NCBI RefSeq assembly: GCF_017813355.1
Contig: NZ_JAGIYZ010000001.1
Coordinates: 463,420 to 527,419, forward strand
Direction: 5' to 3'
DNA: 64,000 nt
Source of the DNA: Roseomonas nitratireducens
Lineage (GTDB): Bacteria; Pseudomonadota; Alphaproteobacteria; Acetobacterales; Acetobacteraceae
In this document: positions 7,682 to 16,305 of the stretch, in pieces
Layout: the number at the start of each line of letters is the position of its first letter
Position numbering within the stretch: position 1 is the first letter of the stretch
Made by a program: the position numbers and the translations under genes
The notes under the pieces: model-generated
Told to the model about the DNA's origin: nothing
The model's database searches: none
What the model saw: the letters and a program-made list of their open reading frames with translations, nothing else

Positions 7682-9388
7682 TCAGGCGGCGCGCAGCGTG
7701 GCGACGATGCCGTCCACCTCCTGCTTCAGGGCCTGGCCGCTCGCATCCACCTCGGCGGCGACGTCGCGCAGTTCCTCGACGCGGGCGGCGGCGGTCTCGG
7801 CGCCGTGGCGCAGTTCCACCACGCTGCCGGAGACTTCCTCGGTGCCGCTGGCCGCGAGGCCGGCGCCGCGGGCGATTTCCTGCGTCGCCGCGCCCTGCTG
7901 CTCGACCGCCGCGGCGATGGCGCTCGCCACGTGGTCCACTTCGCGCACCACCTCGCCGATGCCCTGGATGGCGGCAACGGCCTGGCCGGTGCTGCCCTGG
8001 ATCTCGGCGATCTGGCGGCCGATCTCCTCGGTCGCCTTGGCGGTCTGGGCGGCGAGGGCCTTCACCTCGCTCGCCACCACGGCGAAGCCCTTGCCGGCGT
8101 CCCCGGCGCGCGCCGCCTCGATCGTGGCGTTGAGCGCGAGGAGGTTGGTGCGCCCGGCGATGTCGCTGATCAGGCCGATCACCTCGCCGATCCGCTGCGC
8201 GCCCTCGGCCAGCTGGCGGACGCTCGCATCGGTCGCGCCGGCCTGCTCGGCGGCGCGGCGGGCCATGGTCGCGGCCTGGCCGACCTGGCGGGTGATCTCG
8301 GTGATGGAGGCGGCCATTTCCTCGGCCGCGGCCGCGACGGTCGAGACATTGGCGCTGGCGCGGTCGGCGCCGGACGCCGCGGTGGCGGCCTGGGCGGACG
8401 CCGCGGCGGCGCCGTCGGCCAGATGCATCGTCGCGCCGTTCAGCCGCGTGGCGGAGGCGGCCAGCGCGCGCGTGACCGTGGCCATCCGTTCCTCGACCGT
8501 GCGGGCCGCGGCCTCGGCGGCGGTGCGGCGGGCGGCCTCGGCCTGGGCGCGGGCCTCGGCGGCCTCCTGTTCGGCGCGCGCGGCGCGGATCGTCGTCTCC
8601 CGCAGGGTCTCGACGGCGCGGCCGATGCGGCCGAGCTGGTCGGCGCGGTCGCGGCAGGGCACATCGACATCCGTCCGGCCTTCGGCGATGGCGCCGATCG
8701 CCCGGGTGATGCCGTCGAGCGGCCGCATGGCGCGGACGATGACGACCCAGAGCAGCAGGCCGACCAGCGCCGCGACGCCCGCCGCCGTGAGGATGGCGTT
8801 GCGCGCCTGGGCGGCGACCTCGGCGGCGATGTCCTCGACCGGGACGCCGACGAAGAGGAGCCCGACCTGCCGGCCGCCCGCGTCGCGGATCGGCTCGTAG
8901 ATCGTCATGTGGTCGCGGTCGAGGATGACGTTGCGGCCGCGATAGGTCTGGCCGCGGGTGATGGCGGCATCGTAGGCGGCGCCGGCGGCGAGCCGTGTGC
9001 CGACGCCGCGCGTGCCGTCCGGCCGCTGCACGTTGGTCGCGATGCGCTGGTCGCCCTGGAAGATGGTGGCGACGCCGCCGGCGACGCGCTTCACCGCGTC
9101 CACGACGTCGTTGCGGCCTTCGACCGGCTGGCCGCCAAGCGTCAGCTTGCCGTCGCGGATCGCCCATTCGGTGCCGAGGGGGCGCAGCATCTCCCGCAGC
9201 AGGGAGAGGTTCATGTCGAGCGCCGCCTGCGCGCGCTGCATGCTGCGCTGCTCGTAGCTCCTGACCTCGACGAACTGGACGGTGCCGACGGCGAGGGCGA
9301 CCGCCACGAGCGCGACGCTCACGAGCTTCGGCACGATGCCGATGCGTCGGGTGGCGCTGACGAGGCGGGCGGGCAGTGCGAACGCCAT
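7682..9388 (-). CDS. Methyl-accepting chemotaxis protein
   Basis: Inner-membrane chemoreceptor of 568 residues. Order of parts: first membrane helix (about 17-38, [19 protein letters not shown]), periplasmic sensor of single-Cache type (about 40-190, containing [15 protein letters not shown] and [19 protein letters not shown]), second membrane helix ([16 protein letters not shown]), HAMP, an Ala/Glu-rich coiled coil, and the cytoplasmic signalling tip with [19 protein letters not shown] and [13 protein letters not shown]. The ATG at 9388 has AGGGA nine bases upstream. The ligand is unknown; the Cache fold in such receptors often senses small organic acids. Confidence 0.92.
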   Translation of the reverse strand: MAFALPARLVSATRRIGIVPKLVSVALVAVALAVGTVQFVEVRSYEQRSMQRAQAALDMNLSLLREMLRPLGTEWAIRDGKLTLGGQPVEGRNDVVDAVKRVAGGVATIFQGDQRIATNVQRPDGTRGVGTRLAAGAAYDAAITRGQTYRGRNVILDRDHMTIYEPIRDAGGRQVGLLFVGVPVEDIAAEVAAQARNAILTAAGVAALVGLLLWVVIVRAMRPLDGITRAIGAIAEGRTDVDVPCRDRADQLGRIGRAVETLRETTIRAARAEQEAAEARAQAEAARRTAAEAAARTVEERMATVTRALAASATRLNGATMHLADGAAAASAQAATAASGADRASANVSTVAAAAEEMAASITEITRQVGQAATMARRAAEQAGATDASVRQLAEGAQRIGEVIGLISDIAGRTNLLALNATIEAARAGDAGKGFAVVASEVKALAAQTAKATEEIGRQIAEIQGSTGQAVAAIQGIGEVVREVDHVASAIAAAVEQQGAATQEIARGAGLAASGTEEVSGSVVELRHGAETAAARVEELRDVAAEVDASGQALKQEVDGIVATLRAA

Positions 9389-9681
9389 GATGCATTCCCT
9401 GGCAATGAATTCCTCTCGTAACGATCGCACAAAACTGTGAAGCCGATCTTTCCGGCCGGAATTTTCGGTCAGAGCGGCTGGCGTGGCGCCTCCGATCGGC
9501 AGGCGCCGGGGCATGGCTCCGGGTTGCCGGATGGGCCGGAGACCGGTGCCCGGATGGCGGGGCCGCGGGCCTGTCCGTCTGCGCCGTGTCGGTCGCGGGG
9601 GCGACGGCCGGGCACGCGGCGCCTGGCGCGGCGCGGGCACGACCAAGCGCGACGCGCCGCGGGTCCAGTCGCGTCGCGCGG

Positions 9682-9796
9682 ATGGCGCGTGGGTCATGTC
9701 GCGCCTATGGCGCGCGGGTCATGTATCGCCTATGGCGCGCGGGTCATGTATCGCCTATGGCGCGCGGGTCATGTATCGCCTAGAGCGCGCGGGTCG
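9682..9796 (+). repeat. 25-bp tandem repeat in the chemoreceptor upstream region
   Basis: Four full 25-base units start at 9682, 9707, 9732 and 9757 (each begins ATGGCGCG and contains GGGTCATG), followed by a degenerate partial copy from 9782. Units 2-4 are identical; unit 1 differs at a few bases. The surrounding gene-free stretch 9389-9840 (452 bases) otherwise shows only a TTCCGGCCGGAA palindrome near 9448 and no believable gene or RNA. As 25 is not a multiple of three, the small frames across it are not coding. Confidence 0.9.
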
Positions 9797-9840
9797 CCCG
9801 CGCGGCGGGCGCTAAGGCGGGGATGGGCCGGCGCTGGGCC

Positions 9841-10791
9841 TCAGCCCAGGCCGAGCGCCCAGAGCAGCACGCCCTTCTGCGCGTGCAGCCGGTTCTCCGC
9901 CTCGTCGAACACCACGCTCTGCGGGCCGTCCATCACCTCGTCCGTGATCTCCTCCCCGCGATGGGCGGGCAGGCAGTGCATCACGATCGCATCCGGCGCG
10001 GCGTGCTTCAGCAGCGCGGCGTTCAGCTGGTAGGGTGCAAGCAGGTTGTGCCGCTGCGGCGCGCGGCCTTCCTTCTCGTCCGACATCGAGACCCAGGTGT
10101 CGGTGACGACGCAGCGCGCGCCGGCCACCGCCGCGCGCGGGTCGTTGGTCAGCTCGATCGCCGCGCCTTCGCGCCGCGCCCAGTCGAGCAGCGCGGCCGG
10201 CGGGGCGAGTTCGGGTGGCGTCGCGATGCGCAGCGTGAAGCCGAAGCGCGCCGCGGCCTGGATGAAGGATTGCGCGACATTGTTGCCGTCCCCCGTCCAG
10301 GCGACGACCTGCCCGGCGATCGGGCCGCGATGCTCCTCGAAGGTCATCACGTCGGCCATGATCTGGCAGGGGTGGGAGATGTCGGTCAGGCCGTTGATCA
10401 CCGGCACCGTCGCGTGTTCCGCCAGCTCGCGGATCTTCCGCACGTCGTCCGTGCGCAGCATGATCGCGTCGACGTAGCGCGACAGCACGCGCGCGGTGTC
10501 CGCCGGCGTCTCGCCGCGCCCCATCTGCATGTCGCGGGAGGTCAGCACCACGGCGTCGCCGCCCAGCTGGCGGATGCCGACCTCGAAGGACACGCGCGTG
10601 CGCGTGGACGGCTTCTCGAACAGCAGCGCGATGTTCTTGCCGGCGAGGGGGCGGTTCGTCACCTCCCCGCGCTTGGCCTTCGCCGCCAGGTCGAGCATGC
10701 GCCGCAGCGCCGTCGCCTCGATGTCCATGATCTCGAGGAAATGGCAGGGGGCGCCAGGCCCCCCGCCGATCGTCTTGAGCATCGCGCTCAC
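9841..10791 (-). CDS. argF: Ornithine carbamoyltransferase
   Basis: Transfers the carbamoyl group to ornithine to give citrulline in arginine synthesis. The carbamoyl-phosphate loop [18 protein letters not shown] (in [11 protein letters not shown]), the ornithine-binding DTWVSMSDE and the [10 protein letters not shown] signature are all present. A GTG at 10791 overlaps the argD stop (GTGA), giving 316 residues; an ATG three codons later (10782) is nearly as good. Translationally coupled to argD. Confidence 0.95.
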   Translation of the reverse strand: MSAMLKTIGGGPGAPCHFLEIMDIEATALRRMLDLAAKAKRGEVTNRPLAGKNIALLFEKPSTRTRVSFEVGIRQLGGDAVVLTSRDMQMGRGETPADTARVLSRYVDAIMLRTDDVRKIRELAEHATVPVINGLTDISHPCQIMADVMTFEEHRGPIAGQVVAWTGDGNNVAQSFIQAAARFGFTLRIATPPELAPPAALLDWARREGAAIELTNDPRAAVAGARCVVTDTWVSMSDEKEGRAPQRHNLLAPYQLNAALLKHAAPDAIVMHCLPAHRGEEITDEVMDGPQSVVFDEAENRLHAQKGVLLWALGLG

Positions 10792-11990
10792 TTCGCCGCC
10801 ACCTGCGCCCCCGATGGCGTCATGCGGCGGCAGGCGCGGTCGAGAAGTGCTACCGCCTCGTCCGCCTCGGCTTCCGTGATGATCAGCGGGGGGGCGAGGC
10901 GGAGCACGTTCATGCCCGCCGCGACGGTCAGCAGGCCCTCGGCCACCGCCGCGCCCTGCATCTCCCCGTTGTTCACCTCCGGACGCAGCTTGATGCCGAG
11001 CAACAGGCCGGCGCCGCGCACTTCCTCGATCACCGCCGGATGCTTCGCGGCGAGGTCGAGCAGGGCGCGCCACAGGTGCCGCGCGACGCGATCGACCCCG
11101 TCGAGGAAGCCCGGCGCCATCACGACGTCCATGACCGCGAGCCCCGCCGCGCAGGCGAGCGGATTGCCGCCATAGGTCGTCCCGTGCGTGCCGGGCTTGA
11201 GGTGCTTGGCCACCTTCTCCTTCGCCAGGATCGCGCCGAGCGGGAAGCCGCCGCCGATGCCCTTCGCGCTGGACATGACGTCGGGCTCGATCCCCGCCCA
11301 CTGGTGCGCCCAGAGCTTGCCCGAGCGCCCCATGCCGGTCTGCACCTCATCCAGCGCGAGCAGCAGGCCGAACTCGTCGCAGACCTGGCGCAGCTCGCGC
11401 AGGAAGCGGATCGGCGCGGGCCGCACGCCGCCCTCGCCCTGGATCGGCTCGATCATGATGCCCGCGGTCTGCGGCGTGATGGCGCTGCGGACCGCGTTCA
11501 TGTTGTCGAAGGGCACATGGGTGAAGCCCTCGACCGGCGGGCCAAAGCCGGCCAGGTACTTCTCGTTGCCGGTCGCGGCGAGCATCGCGAGCGTGCGGCC
11601 GTGGAAGGCGCCGTCGAAGCAGATCATCCCGAAGCGCTCGGGATGGCCGTTCTCGGCGTGGTACTTCCGCACCGCCTTCACCATGCCCTCATTCGCCTCG
11701 GCGCCCGAGTTGCAGAAGAAGACGCTGTCCGCGAAGGACGCGGCGACATGGCGGGCGGCGAGCTCCTCGGCCTGGGGCACGCGATACAGGTTCGAGACGT
11801 GCATCACCCGCGCGGCCTGCTCGGCGATCGCCTTCACCAGGTGCGGGTGGCCGTGGCCGAGCGAGGAGGTCGCGATGCCGGCGCCGAAGTCGAGGAAACG
11901 TCGCCCGTCGACCGTCCACAGGCGCGCGCCCTCGCCCTTCTCGAAGGCGAGCTCGGCACGGTTGTAGGTCGGCATCAGGGCGGGAATCAC
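10788..11990 (-). CDS. argD: Acetylornithine aminotransferase
   Basis: Class-III PLP aminotransferase converting N-acetylglutamate semialdehyde to N-acetylornithine; many such enzymes also serve lysine synthesis as succinyldiaminopimelate aminotransferase. 400 residues. Visible: [46 protein letters not shown] and the PLP lysine K243 in [17 protein letters not shown] start at 11990 with GGAG about ten bases upstream. First gene of an argD-argF pair; the other arginine genes are not in the window. Confidence 0.93.
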   Translation of the reverse strand: MIPALMPTYNRAELAFEKGEGARLWTVDGRRFLDFGAGIATSSLGHGHPHLVKAIAEQAARVMHVSNLYRVPQAEELAARHVAASFADSVFFCNSGAEANEGMVKAVRKYHAENGHPERFGMICFDGAFHGRTLAMLAATGNEKYLAGFGPPVEGFTHVPFDNMNAVRSAITPQTAGIMIEPIQGEGGVRPAPIRFLRELRQVCDEFGLLLALDEVQTGMGRSGKLWAHQWAGIEPDVMSSAKGIGGGFPLGAILAKEKVAKHLKPGTHGTTYGGNPLACAAGLAVMDVVMAPGFLDGVDRVARHLWRALLDLAAKHPAVIEEVRGAGLLLGIKLRPEVNNGEMQGAAVAEGLLTVAAGMNVLRLAPPLIITEAEADEAVALLDRACRRMTPSGAQVAAK

Positions 11991-12090
11991 GGAATGCGCT
12001 CTCCGTCTTTCCCCGGGCGGGCGCGCGCGACAGCCGCGGCGCTGGCGCGGGGAAACGCGAAGATTAACCGCAAGACGGCCGCTGGTGGAA

Positions 12091-12151
12091 GGCCGAGGGG
12101 GCGCCGCCCCCTCGGGCTCCCCCGCCAGAGGCCGAAAGGCCTCTGGACACC
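12091..12151 (+). repeat. REP-like twin-hairpin element, copy 1
   Basis: Hairpin A: CGAGGGGGC (12094-12102)/GCCCCCTCG (12106-12114). Hairpin B: CCAGAGGCC (12125-12133), loop GAAA, GGCCTCTGG (12138-12146), followed by ACACC. The same two-hairpin unit occurs at 30170-30227 and, inverted, at 30323-30382. It lies between the divergent argD and nasT genes; the rest of that gap shows no gene. Confidence 0.85.
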
Positions 12152-12271
12152 GTCACCTTGCGGCGCGCGGGCCGGGGCGCGGAACATCCGGCTTCCTTCG
12201 CGGCGCCCGCCGGGACATTGTGGGGGCGGGAGCGACTTCAGCGCGCGGCGACCGTCCGGACCGGAGGCGCC

Positions 12272-12832
12272 TTGCGGGTATTGCTGATCGATGGGGAGGC
12301 CGAGCGGGCCGCCGCCGTGGCGGCCGGGCTGGAAGCGGCCGGCTGCCGCGTGGTCGCGGTCGCCCCCGACGCCGGGGACCTGATCGCGCGGGTGCGGGAG
12401 GCCCAGGCCGACGTCATCGTCTGCGACATCGACGACCCCGGGCGCGATGCGCTCGAGAGCATGCGCGCCCTGCATCGCGACGAACCCCGGCCGGTCGTGG
12501 TCTTCGCCGCCCGCGGGGAACCCGAGCAGATCGAGGCGGCGATCGAGGCGGGCGTCGCCGCCTATGTCGTCGAAGGGCTTTCCCCCACCCGCGTCCGGCC
12601 GGTGATCGAAGTGGCGATCCGCCGCTTCCGCGCCCACCAGGCGCTGCGGGCGCGACTCGAGGAAGCGCAGGCGACACTGGCCGACCGCGTGGTGATCGAG
12701 CGGGCGAAGGGCGTGCTGATGCAGCGCCGGCGCCTGTCGGAGGAGGACGCCTATCGCCTGCTGCGGCGCTGGGCGATGGATCGCGGGGAGAGGCTGGCGC
12801 AGGTGGCGCAGCGGTTTTTGCGCGATATATAA
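12272..12832 (+). CDS. nasT: NasT-type ANTAR antiterminator
   Basis: 186-residue regulator with a receiver-like domain (1-115, RVLLIDGEAERAA and CDIDDPGRD) and a C-terminal ANTAR RNA-binding domain (about 130-186: VIERAKGVLMQRRRLSEEDA, YRLLRRWAMDRGERLAQVA). In known systems NasT binds a leader RNA with two hairpins and prevents termination when nitrate or nitrite frees it from NasS. TTG at 12272 with GGAGG just upstream gives the normal NasT N-terminus; frames starting further left run through repeat DNA. It directly precedes a leader with such hairpins and the nitrate genes. Confidence 0.88.
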   Translation: MRVLLIDGEAERAAAVAAGLEAAGCRVVAVAPDAGDLIARVREAQADVIVCDIDDPGRDALESMRALHRDEPRPVVVFAARGEPEQIEAAIEAGVAAYVVEGLSPTRVRPVIEVAIRRFRAHQALRARLEEAQATLADRVVIERAKGVLMQRRRLSEEDAYRLLRRWAMDRGERLAQVAQRFLRDI

Positions 12833-12833
12833 T
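12828..12833 (+). promoter_or_regulatory. Possible -10 of the nasS operon
   Basis: A perfect TATAAT lies in the only AT-rich stretch of the region (12824-12860), overlapping the nasT stop. No fair -35 hexamer lies 16-18 bases upstream, so an activator would be needed if it is a promoter. Transcription from here would include the hairpins at 12880-13061. Confidence 0.3.
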
Positions 12834-12879
12834 CATAATGAACGCTTATTGATCGATTTCGGTCGCAAAGTCGAAGAAT

Positions 12880-12903
12880 CGCCCAATCAGCGGGCGGCTT
12901 TTT
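12880..12903 (+). terminator. Terminator after nasT
   Basis: Stem CGCCC (12880-12884)/GGGCG (12892-12896), seven-base loop, then GC and TTTTT (12899-12903). It could end the nasT message, or act within the nas leader if transcription starts near 12840. Confidence 0.65.
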
Positions 12904-12941
12904 GCTTCCCCTCCGCCGGCGCCCTGTGCTTTTTCCGTTGC

Positions 12942-12985
12942 GCCGCAGCATCGCGGCAGGTGCCCGCCGCAACGAGGTGGCGGGC
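12942..12985 (+). promoter_or_regulatory. Two-hairpin ANTAR target RNA in the nas leader
   Basis: Hairpin P1: stem GCCGC (12942-12946)/GCGGC (12953-12957) with hexaloop AGCATC. Four bases later hairpin P2: nine-pair stem 12962-12970/12977-12985 (one G-U pair) with hexaloop AACGAG. Known ANTAR targets are two neighbouring hairpins with six-base loops having A at position 1 and G at position 4; P2 fits exactly, P1 has A1 but A at position 4. Lying between nasT and nasS, it is the natural binding site for NasT. Confidence 0.7.
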
Positions 12986-13021
12986 CTCCTGAGCCCTTCC
13001 ATGCGTCACCCGTGGGCCAAT

Positions 13022-13061
13022 GGCGGTCCGCGATCGAGGCGATCATCGCCTCCGGACCGCC
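13022..13061 (+). promoter_or_regulatory. Long hairpin covering the nasS ribosome-binding region
   Basis: Outer stem GGCGGTCC (13022-13029)/GGACCGCC (13054-13061); inner stem GAGGCGA (13036-13042)/TCGCCTC (13046-13052) with loop TCA; six bases unpaired on one side against one on the other. It ends five bases before the nasS ATG at 13067, so any ribosome-binding sequence is inside it. No U-run follows. It may be the structure that NasT binding, or translation control, must overcome. Confidence 0.6.
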
Positions 13062-13066
13062 GCGAC

Positions 13067-14140
13067 ATGGATGCTCCGCCCCTGCGCATCGGCTATGTCC
13101 CGCTGACCGACGCGGCCCCGCTCGTCGTCGCGGACGCGCTGGGCTTCTTCGCGGCGGCCGGGCTGCGCGTCGTGCTCTCCCCCGAAAGGGCCTGGGCGAC
13201 GCTGCGGGACAAGCTGGCCTTCGGCGTGCTGGATGCCGCGCATCTGCTCGGGCCGATGGCGGTGGCGCTCGCGGTCGGCGCTGGCGGGCTGAAGCGGCGG
13301 CTCGACGTCACGCTGCGGCTCGGGCGGAACGGCAATTGCCTGGTGCTGTCGCATGCGCTCGCCGACGCGGCCGGCGCCGTCGCGCCGCCGCTGCCGGCCG
13401 CCGCCTTCGCCGCCGCCCTGCATGCGCGGGCCGAGGAAGGCCTGCCGCCGCCCACGCTCGGCGTGGTGTTCCCGCATTCCTCGCACAACTACCTGCTGCG
13501 CGAATGGCTCGCCTCGGGCGGGCTCGACCCGGACCACGACGCCCGGCTGGTCGTCGTGCCGCCGCCGCAGATGGCCCGTGCGCTGGCCGAGGGCGCGATC
13601 GAGGGCTTCTGCGCCGGCGAGCCCTGGGGCAGCCACGCGGTCGCGCTCGGCGCCGGGCGCTACGCGCTGTCCACCGGCGACATCTGGCCCGACCATCCGG
13701 AGAAGGTGCTCGCCTTCGCCGAAGGCTTCGCGCTTCGCGCGACGGACCAGGTCGTCGCCGCGACCGCCGCGGTGATCGAGGCACAGCGCTGGCTCGACGA
13801 TCCCGCGAACCGCCCGGCCGCCGCCGCGCTGCTGGCCGAGCGCGTCTTTCCCGGCATGCCGCACGCCACGGTCGCGGCGGCGCTCGAAGGCTGCGTCGCC
13901 GCGCCGCCGGGCGGGCTGCCCGCCCGGCTCGCCGCGCCGCTCGGCTTCGATCCCGACCACCCGCCATCGCCGGCCACCGCCGAGCGCTGGTTCGCCGCCA
14001 TGCGCCGCTGGGGCCACCTGCCCGCCGGCGCGGCGGAGGATGCCGCCCGCGGCCCCTGGCGCCCCGACCTCTGGCAACGCGCCGCCGCGCGCCTTGCCCC
14101 TTCCGCATCCACCCCGATCCCGCAGGAGCCCGCCGCATGA
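13067..14140 (+). CDS. nasS: NasS-type cytoplasmic nitrate/nitrite sensor
   Basis: 357-residue protein of the NrtA/NasS periplasmic-binding-protein fold but with no signal peptide, so it acts in the cytoplasm. It begins LRIGYVPLTDAAPLVVADAL, and has RNGNCLVLSHAL, FPHSSHNYLLREWLASGG, VVPPPQMARALAEGAIEGFC and AGEPWGSHA, all parallel to the NrtA encoded next. In characterised systems NasS holds NasT inactive until it binds nitrate or nitrite. ATG at 13067 lies just after a long hairpin; its stop overlaps the nrtA start (ATGA). Confidence 0.85.
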   Translation: MDAPPLRIGYVPLTDAAPLVVADALGFFAAAGLRVVLSPERAWATLRDKLAFGVLDAAHLLGPMAVALAVGAGGLKRRLDVTLRLGRNGNCLVLSHALADAAGAVAPPLPAAAFAAALHARAEEGLPPPTLGVVFPHSSHNYLLREWLASGGLDPDHDARLVVVPPPQMARALAEGAIEGFCAGEPWGSHAVALGAGRYALSTGDIWPDHPEKVLAFAEGFALRATDQVVAATAAVIEAQRWLDDPANRPAAAALLAERVFPGMPHATVAAALEGCVAAPPGGLPARLAAPLGFDPDHPPSPATAERWFAAMRRWGHLPAGAAEDAARGPWRPDLWQRAAARLAPSASTPIPQEPAA

Positions 14141-15411
14141 CGAGCATCCCGACCACCCGCCGCAGCGCCATCGCCGCCACCGCGGCGCTTCTCGCCGCCG
14201 CCCGCGCCGCCACGCCGCGCGGCGCCTTCGCGCAGGGGGCGACGACGCCGGAGGTCCGCAAGGCGACCCTCGGCTTCATCGCGCTGACCGACAGCGCGCC
14301 GCTGATCATCGCCAAGGAGAAGGGCTTCTTCGCCAAGCACGGCATGCCGGAGGTCGAGGTGGCGCGCCAGGCGAGCTGGGGTGCGACGCGCGACAACCTC
14401 GTGCTCGGCGGCGGGCGCGGCGGCATCGACGGCGCGCACCTGCTGACGCCCATGGCCTACCACATCCACATGGGCCGCATCGTGCAGAACAGCCAGCCGG
14501 TGCCGATGGCGCTGCTCGCGCGGCTCAACACCAACGGCCAGGCGATCAGCGTCGCGGAAAAGCACAAGCCCCTCGGCGCCCGGCTCGATGCGTCGCCGCT
14601 CAAGCGCGCGCTGAACAGCGACAGCAAGGTCGCCATGACCTTCCGCGGCGGCACGCACGACATGTTCATCCGCTACTGGCTCGCCGCCGGCGGCATCGAC
14701 CCGGAGCGCGACGTCTCCACCATCGTCGTCCCGCCGCCGCAGATGGTCGCCAACATGCGCGTCGGCACGATGGACGCCTTCTGCGTGGGCGAACCCTGGA
14801 ACGCGCAGCTGGTGAACCAGCGGCTCGGCTACACCGCGCTCGTCACCGGCGAGTTCTGGAAGGACCATCCGGAGAAGTGCTTCGCCATGCGCGGCGACTT
14901 CGTGCAGCAGAACCCGCGCGCGACGGAAGCCATGACGGCCGCCGTGATCGAGGCCGCGCGCTGGTGCGACACGCCGGCCAACAAGCAGGAGATGTGCGAG
15001 ATCCTCGGCCGCCGCGCCTGGTTCAACGTGCCGGTCAACGACATCATCGGCCGCATGCGCGGCGAGGTGGACTACGGCGACGGCCGCCGCGCCACGAACC
15101 TCGACATCACCATGAAGTTCTGGCGCGACCATGCCTCCTACCCCTTCCGGTCGCACGATTTGTGGTTCCTCACCGAGAACATCCGCTGGGGCATCCTGCC
15201 GGAGGGTCTCGACACCGCGCCGCTGCTGCGGGAGGTGAACCGGGAGGACATCTGGCGCGCCGCCGCCGCGCGCGCCGGCGTGCCGAACGCCGAGACGCCC
15301 ACCGGCACGTCGCGCGGGCGGGAGACCTTCTTCGACGGCAAGGTCTTCGACCCGGAGAACCCGCGCGCCTATCTCGACAGCCTCGCGATCAAGAAGCTGA
15401 GCGCGGCGTGA
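14137..15411 (+). CDS. nrtA: Nitrate ABC transporter substrate-binding protein
   Basis: 424-residue periplasmic binding protein of the NrtA/CmpA family. A twin-arginine-like signal (TTRRSAIAATAALLAAA) ends near AFAQGA. Family landmarks: LGFIALTDSAPLIIAKEKGF, RGGTHDMFIRYWLAAGGIDP, VVPPPQMVANMRVGTMDAFC, VGEPWNAQLVN, FWKDHPEKCFA. Expected to capture nitrate (perhaps nitrite) for NrtBC. It shares ATGA with nasS and is its likely paralogue. Confidence 0.92.
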   Translation: MTSIPTTRRSAIAATAALLAAARAATPRGAFAQGATTPEVRKATLGFIALTDSAPLIIAKEKGFFAKHGMPEVEVARQASWGATRDNLVLGGGRGGIDGAHLLTPMAYHIHMGRIVQNSQPVPMALLARLNTNGQAISVAEKHKPLGARLDASPLKRALNSDSKVAMTFRGGTHDMFIRYWLAAGGIDPERDVSTIVVPPPQMVANMRVGTMDAFCVGEPWNAQLVNQRLGYTALVTGEFWKDHPEKCFAMRGDFVQQNPRATEAMTAAVIEAARWCDTPANKQEMCEILGRRAWFNVPVNDIIGRMRGEVDYGDGRRATNLDITMKFWRDHASYPFRSHDLWFLTENIRWGILPEGLDTAPLLREVNREDIWRAAAARAGVPNAETPTGTSRGRETFFDGKVFDPENPRAYLDSLAIKKLSAA

Positions 15412-15415
15412 TCCG

Positions 15416-16294
15416 ATGAACGCGCTCTCCCCCCCGCCCGCGCCCGCCGCGCTGGCCGCTTCCGCGCCCGCCGCGCCGCGCGCGCCGACGCTGACGGAAA
15501 GGCTGCGCCCGCGCGTCCGGCATGTGCTGGCCGTCATGCTGCCGCCGCTGATGCTGCTCGGCTTCCTGCTCGCGCTGTGGGAATGGGCGGCGGGCGGGCC
15601 GGCGGCGTCGCTGCCGCCGCCCTCGCGCGTCTGGTCCGACGCGAAGGAGCTGATCCTCAACCCCTTCTACGACCGGGGCGGGCTCGACAAGGGGCTGGGC
15701 CTGCACCTGATGGCGAGCCTGCAGCGCGTCGCGGTGGGCTTCCTGCTCTCGGCCGTCATCGGCGTCGCGCTGGGGATGCTGGTCGGTTCCTCCCGCTTCG
15801 CGATGCGCGCGCTCGACCCGTTGTTCCAGGTGCTGCGCACGGTGCCGCCGCTCGCTTGGCTGCCGCTGTCCCTCGCCGCGTTCCGGGAGGCGCAGCCCTC
15901 GGCGATCTTCGTCATCTTCATCACCGCGGTCTGGCCCATCATCATCAACACCGCCGTCGGCGTGCGGAACGTGCCGGCCGACTACCGCAACGTCGCGCGC
16001 GTCATCCGCCTTTCGCCCTTCGACTGGTTCCTGCGCATCGTGGTCCCCGCCGCCGCGCCCTACATCTTCACCGGGCTGCGCATCGGCGTGGGGCTGTCCT
16101 GGCTCGCGATCATCGCCGCCGAGATGCTGATCGGCGGCGTGGGCATCGGCTTCTTCGTCTGGGATGCGTGGAACTCCTCCAACCTCTCCGACATCATCGT
16201 GGCGCTGGTCTATATCGGCCTCGTGGGCTTCGCCCTCGACCGTGTGATGGCGCTGGTCGGCCGCGCCGTGACGCGCGGCACCACCGAGCAGTGA
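15416..16294 (+). CDS. nrtB: Nitrate ABC transporter permease
   Basis: 292-residue inner-membrane permease with about six helices. It has an Ala/Pro-rich cytoplasmic N-terminus, then LMASLQRVAVGFLLSAVIGV, the EAA-type loop (GVRNVPADYRNVARVIRLSP) that contacts the ATPase, and IVALVYIGLVGFALDRVMAL near the end, all typical of NtrB/SsuC permeases. Starts 4 bases after nrtA. Confidence 0.92.
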   Translation: MNALSPPPAPAALAASAPAAPRAPTLTERLRPRVRHVLAVMLPPLMLLGFLLALWEWAAGGPAASLPPPSRVWSDAKELILNPFYDRGGLDKGLGLHLMASLQRVAVGFLLSAVIGVALGMLVGSSRFAMRALDPLFQVLRTVPPLAWLPLSLAAFREAQPSAIFVIFITAVWPIIINTAVGVRNVPADYRNVARVIRLSPFDWFLRIVVPAAAPYIFTGLRIGVGLSWLAIIAAEMLIGGVGIGFFVWDAWNSSNLSDIIVALVYIGLVGFALDRVMALVGRAVTRGTTEQ

Positions 16295-16305
16295 GGGCCG
16301 CCGCC

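Noticed and set aside
9682..9796. CRISPR array
   Set aside because: The 25-bp units abut directly with no spacers, and no cas genes are nearby.
9483..9815. Small plus-strand frames rich in MARGSC and [12 protein letters not shown] repeats
   Set aside because: They are produced by the 25-bp tandem repeat, which shifts frame at every copy; no conserved coding sense.
12795..12820. Sigma-54 promoter ahead of the nas leader (TGGCGC ... TTTTTGC)
   Set aside because: The GG and GC dinucleotides are not at the required spacing of ten bases, and the site lies in nasT coding sequence.
12880..12903. Terminator controlled by NasT through overlap with P2
   Set aside because: It lies upstream of both ANTAR hairpins and shares no pairing partner with P2, so it cannot be the alternative fold of P2 as drawn.
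13660..15660. 666-codon minus-strand frame opposite nasS and nrtA
   Set aside because: Antisense shadow of two well-defined genes; composition typical of reverse-frame translation.
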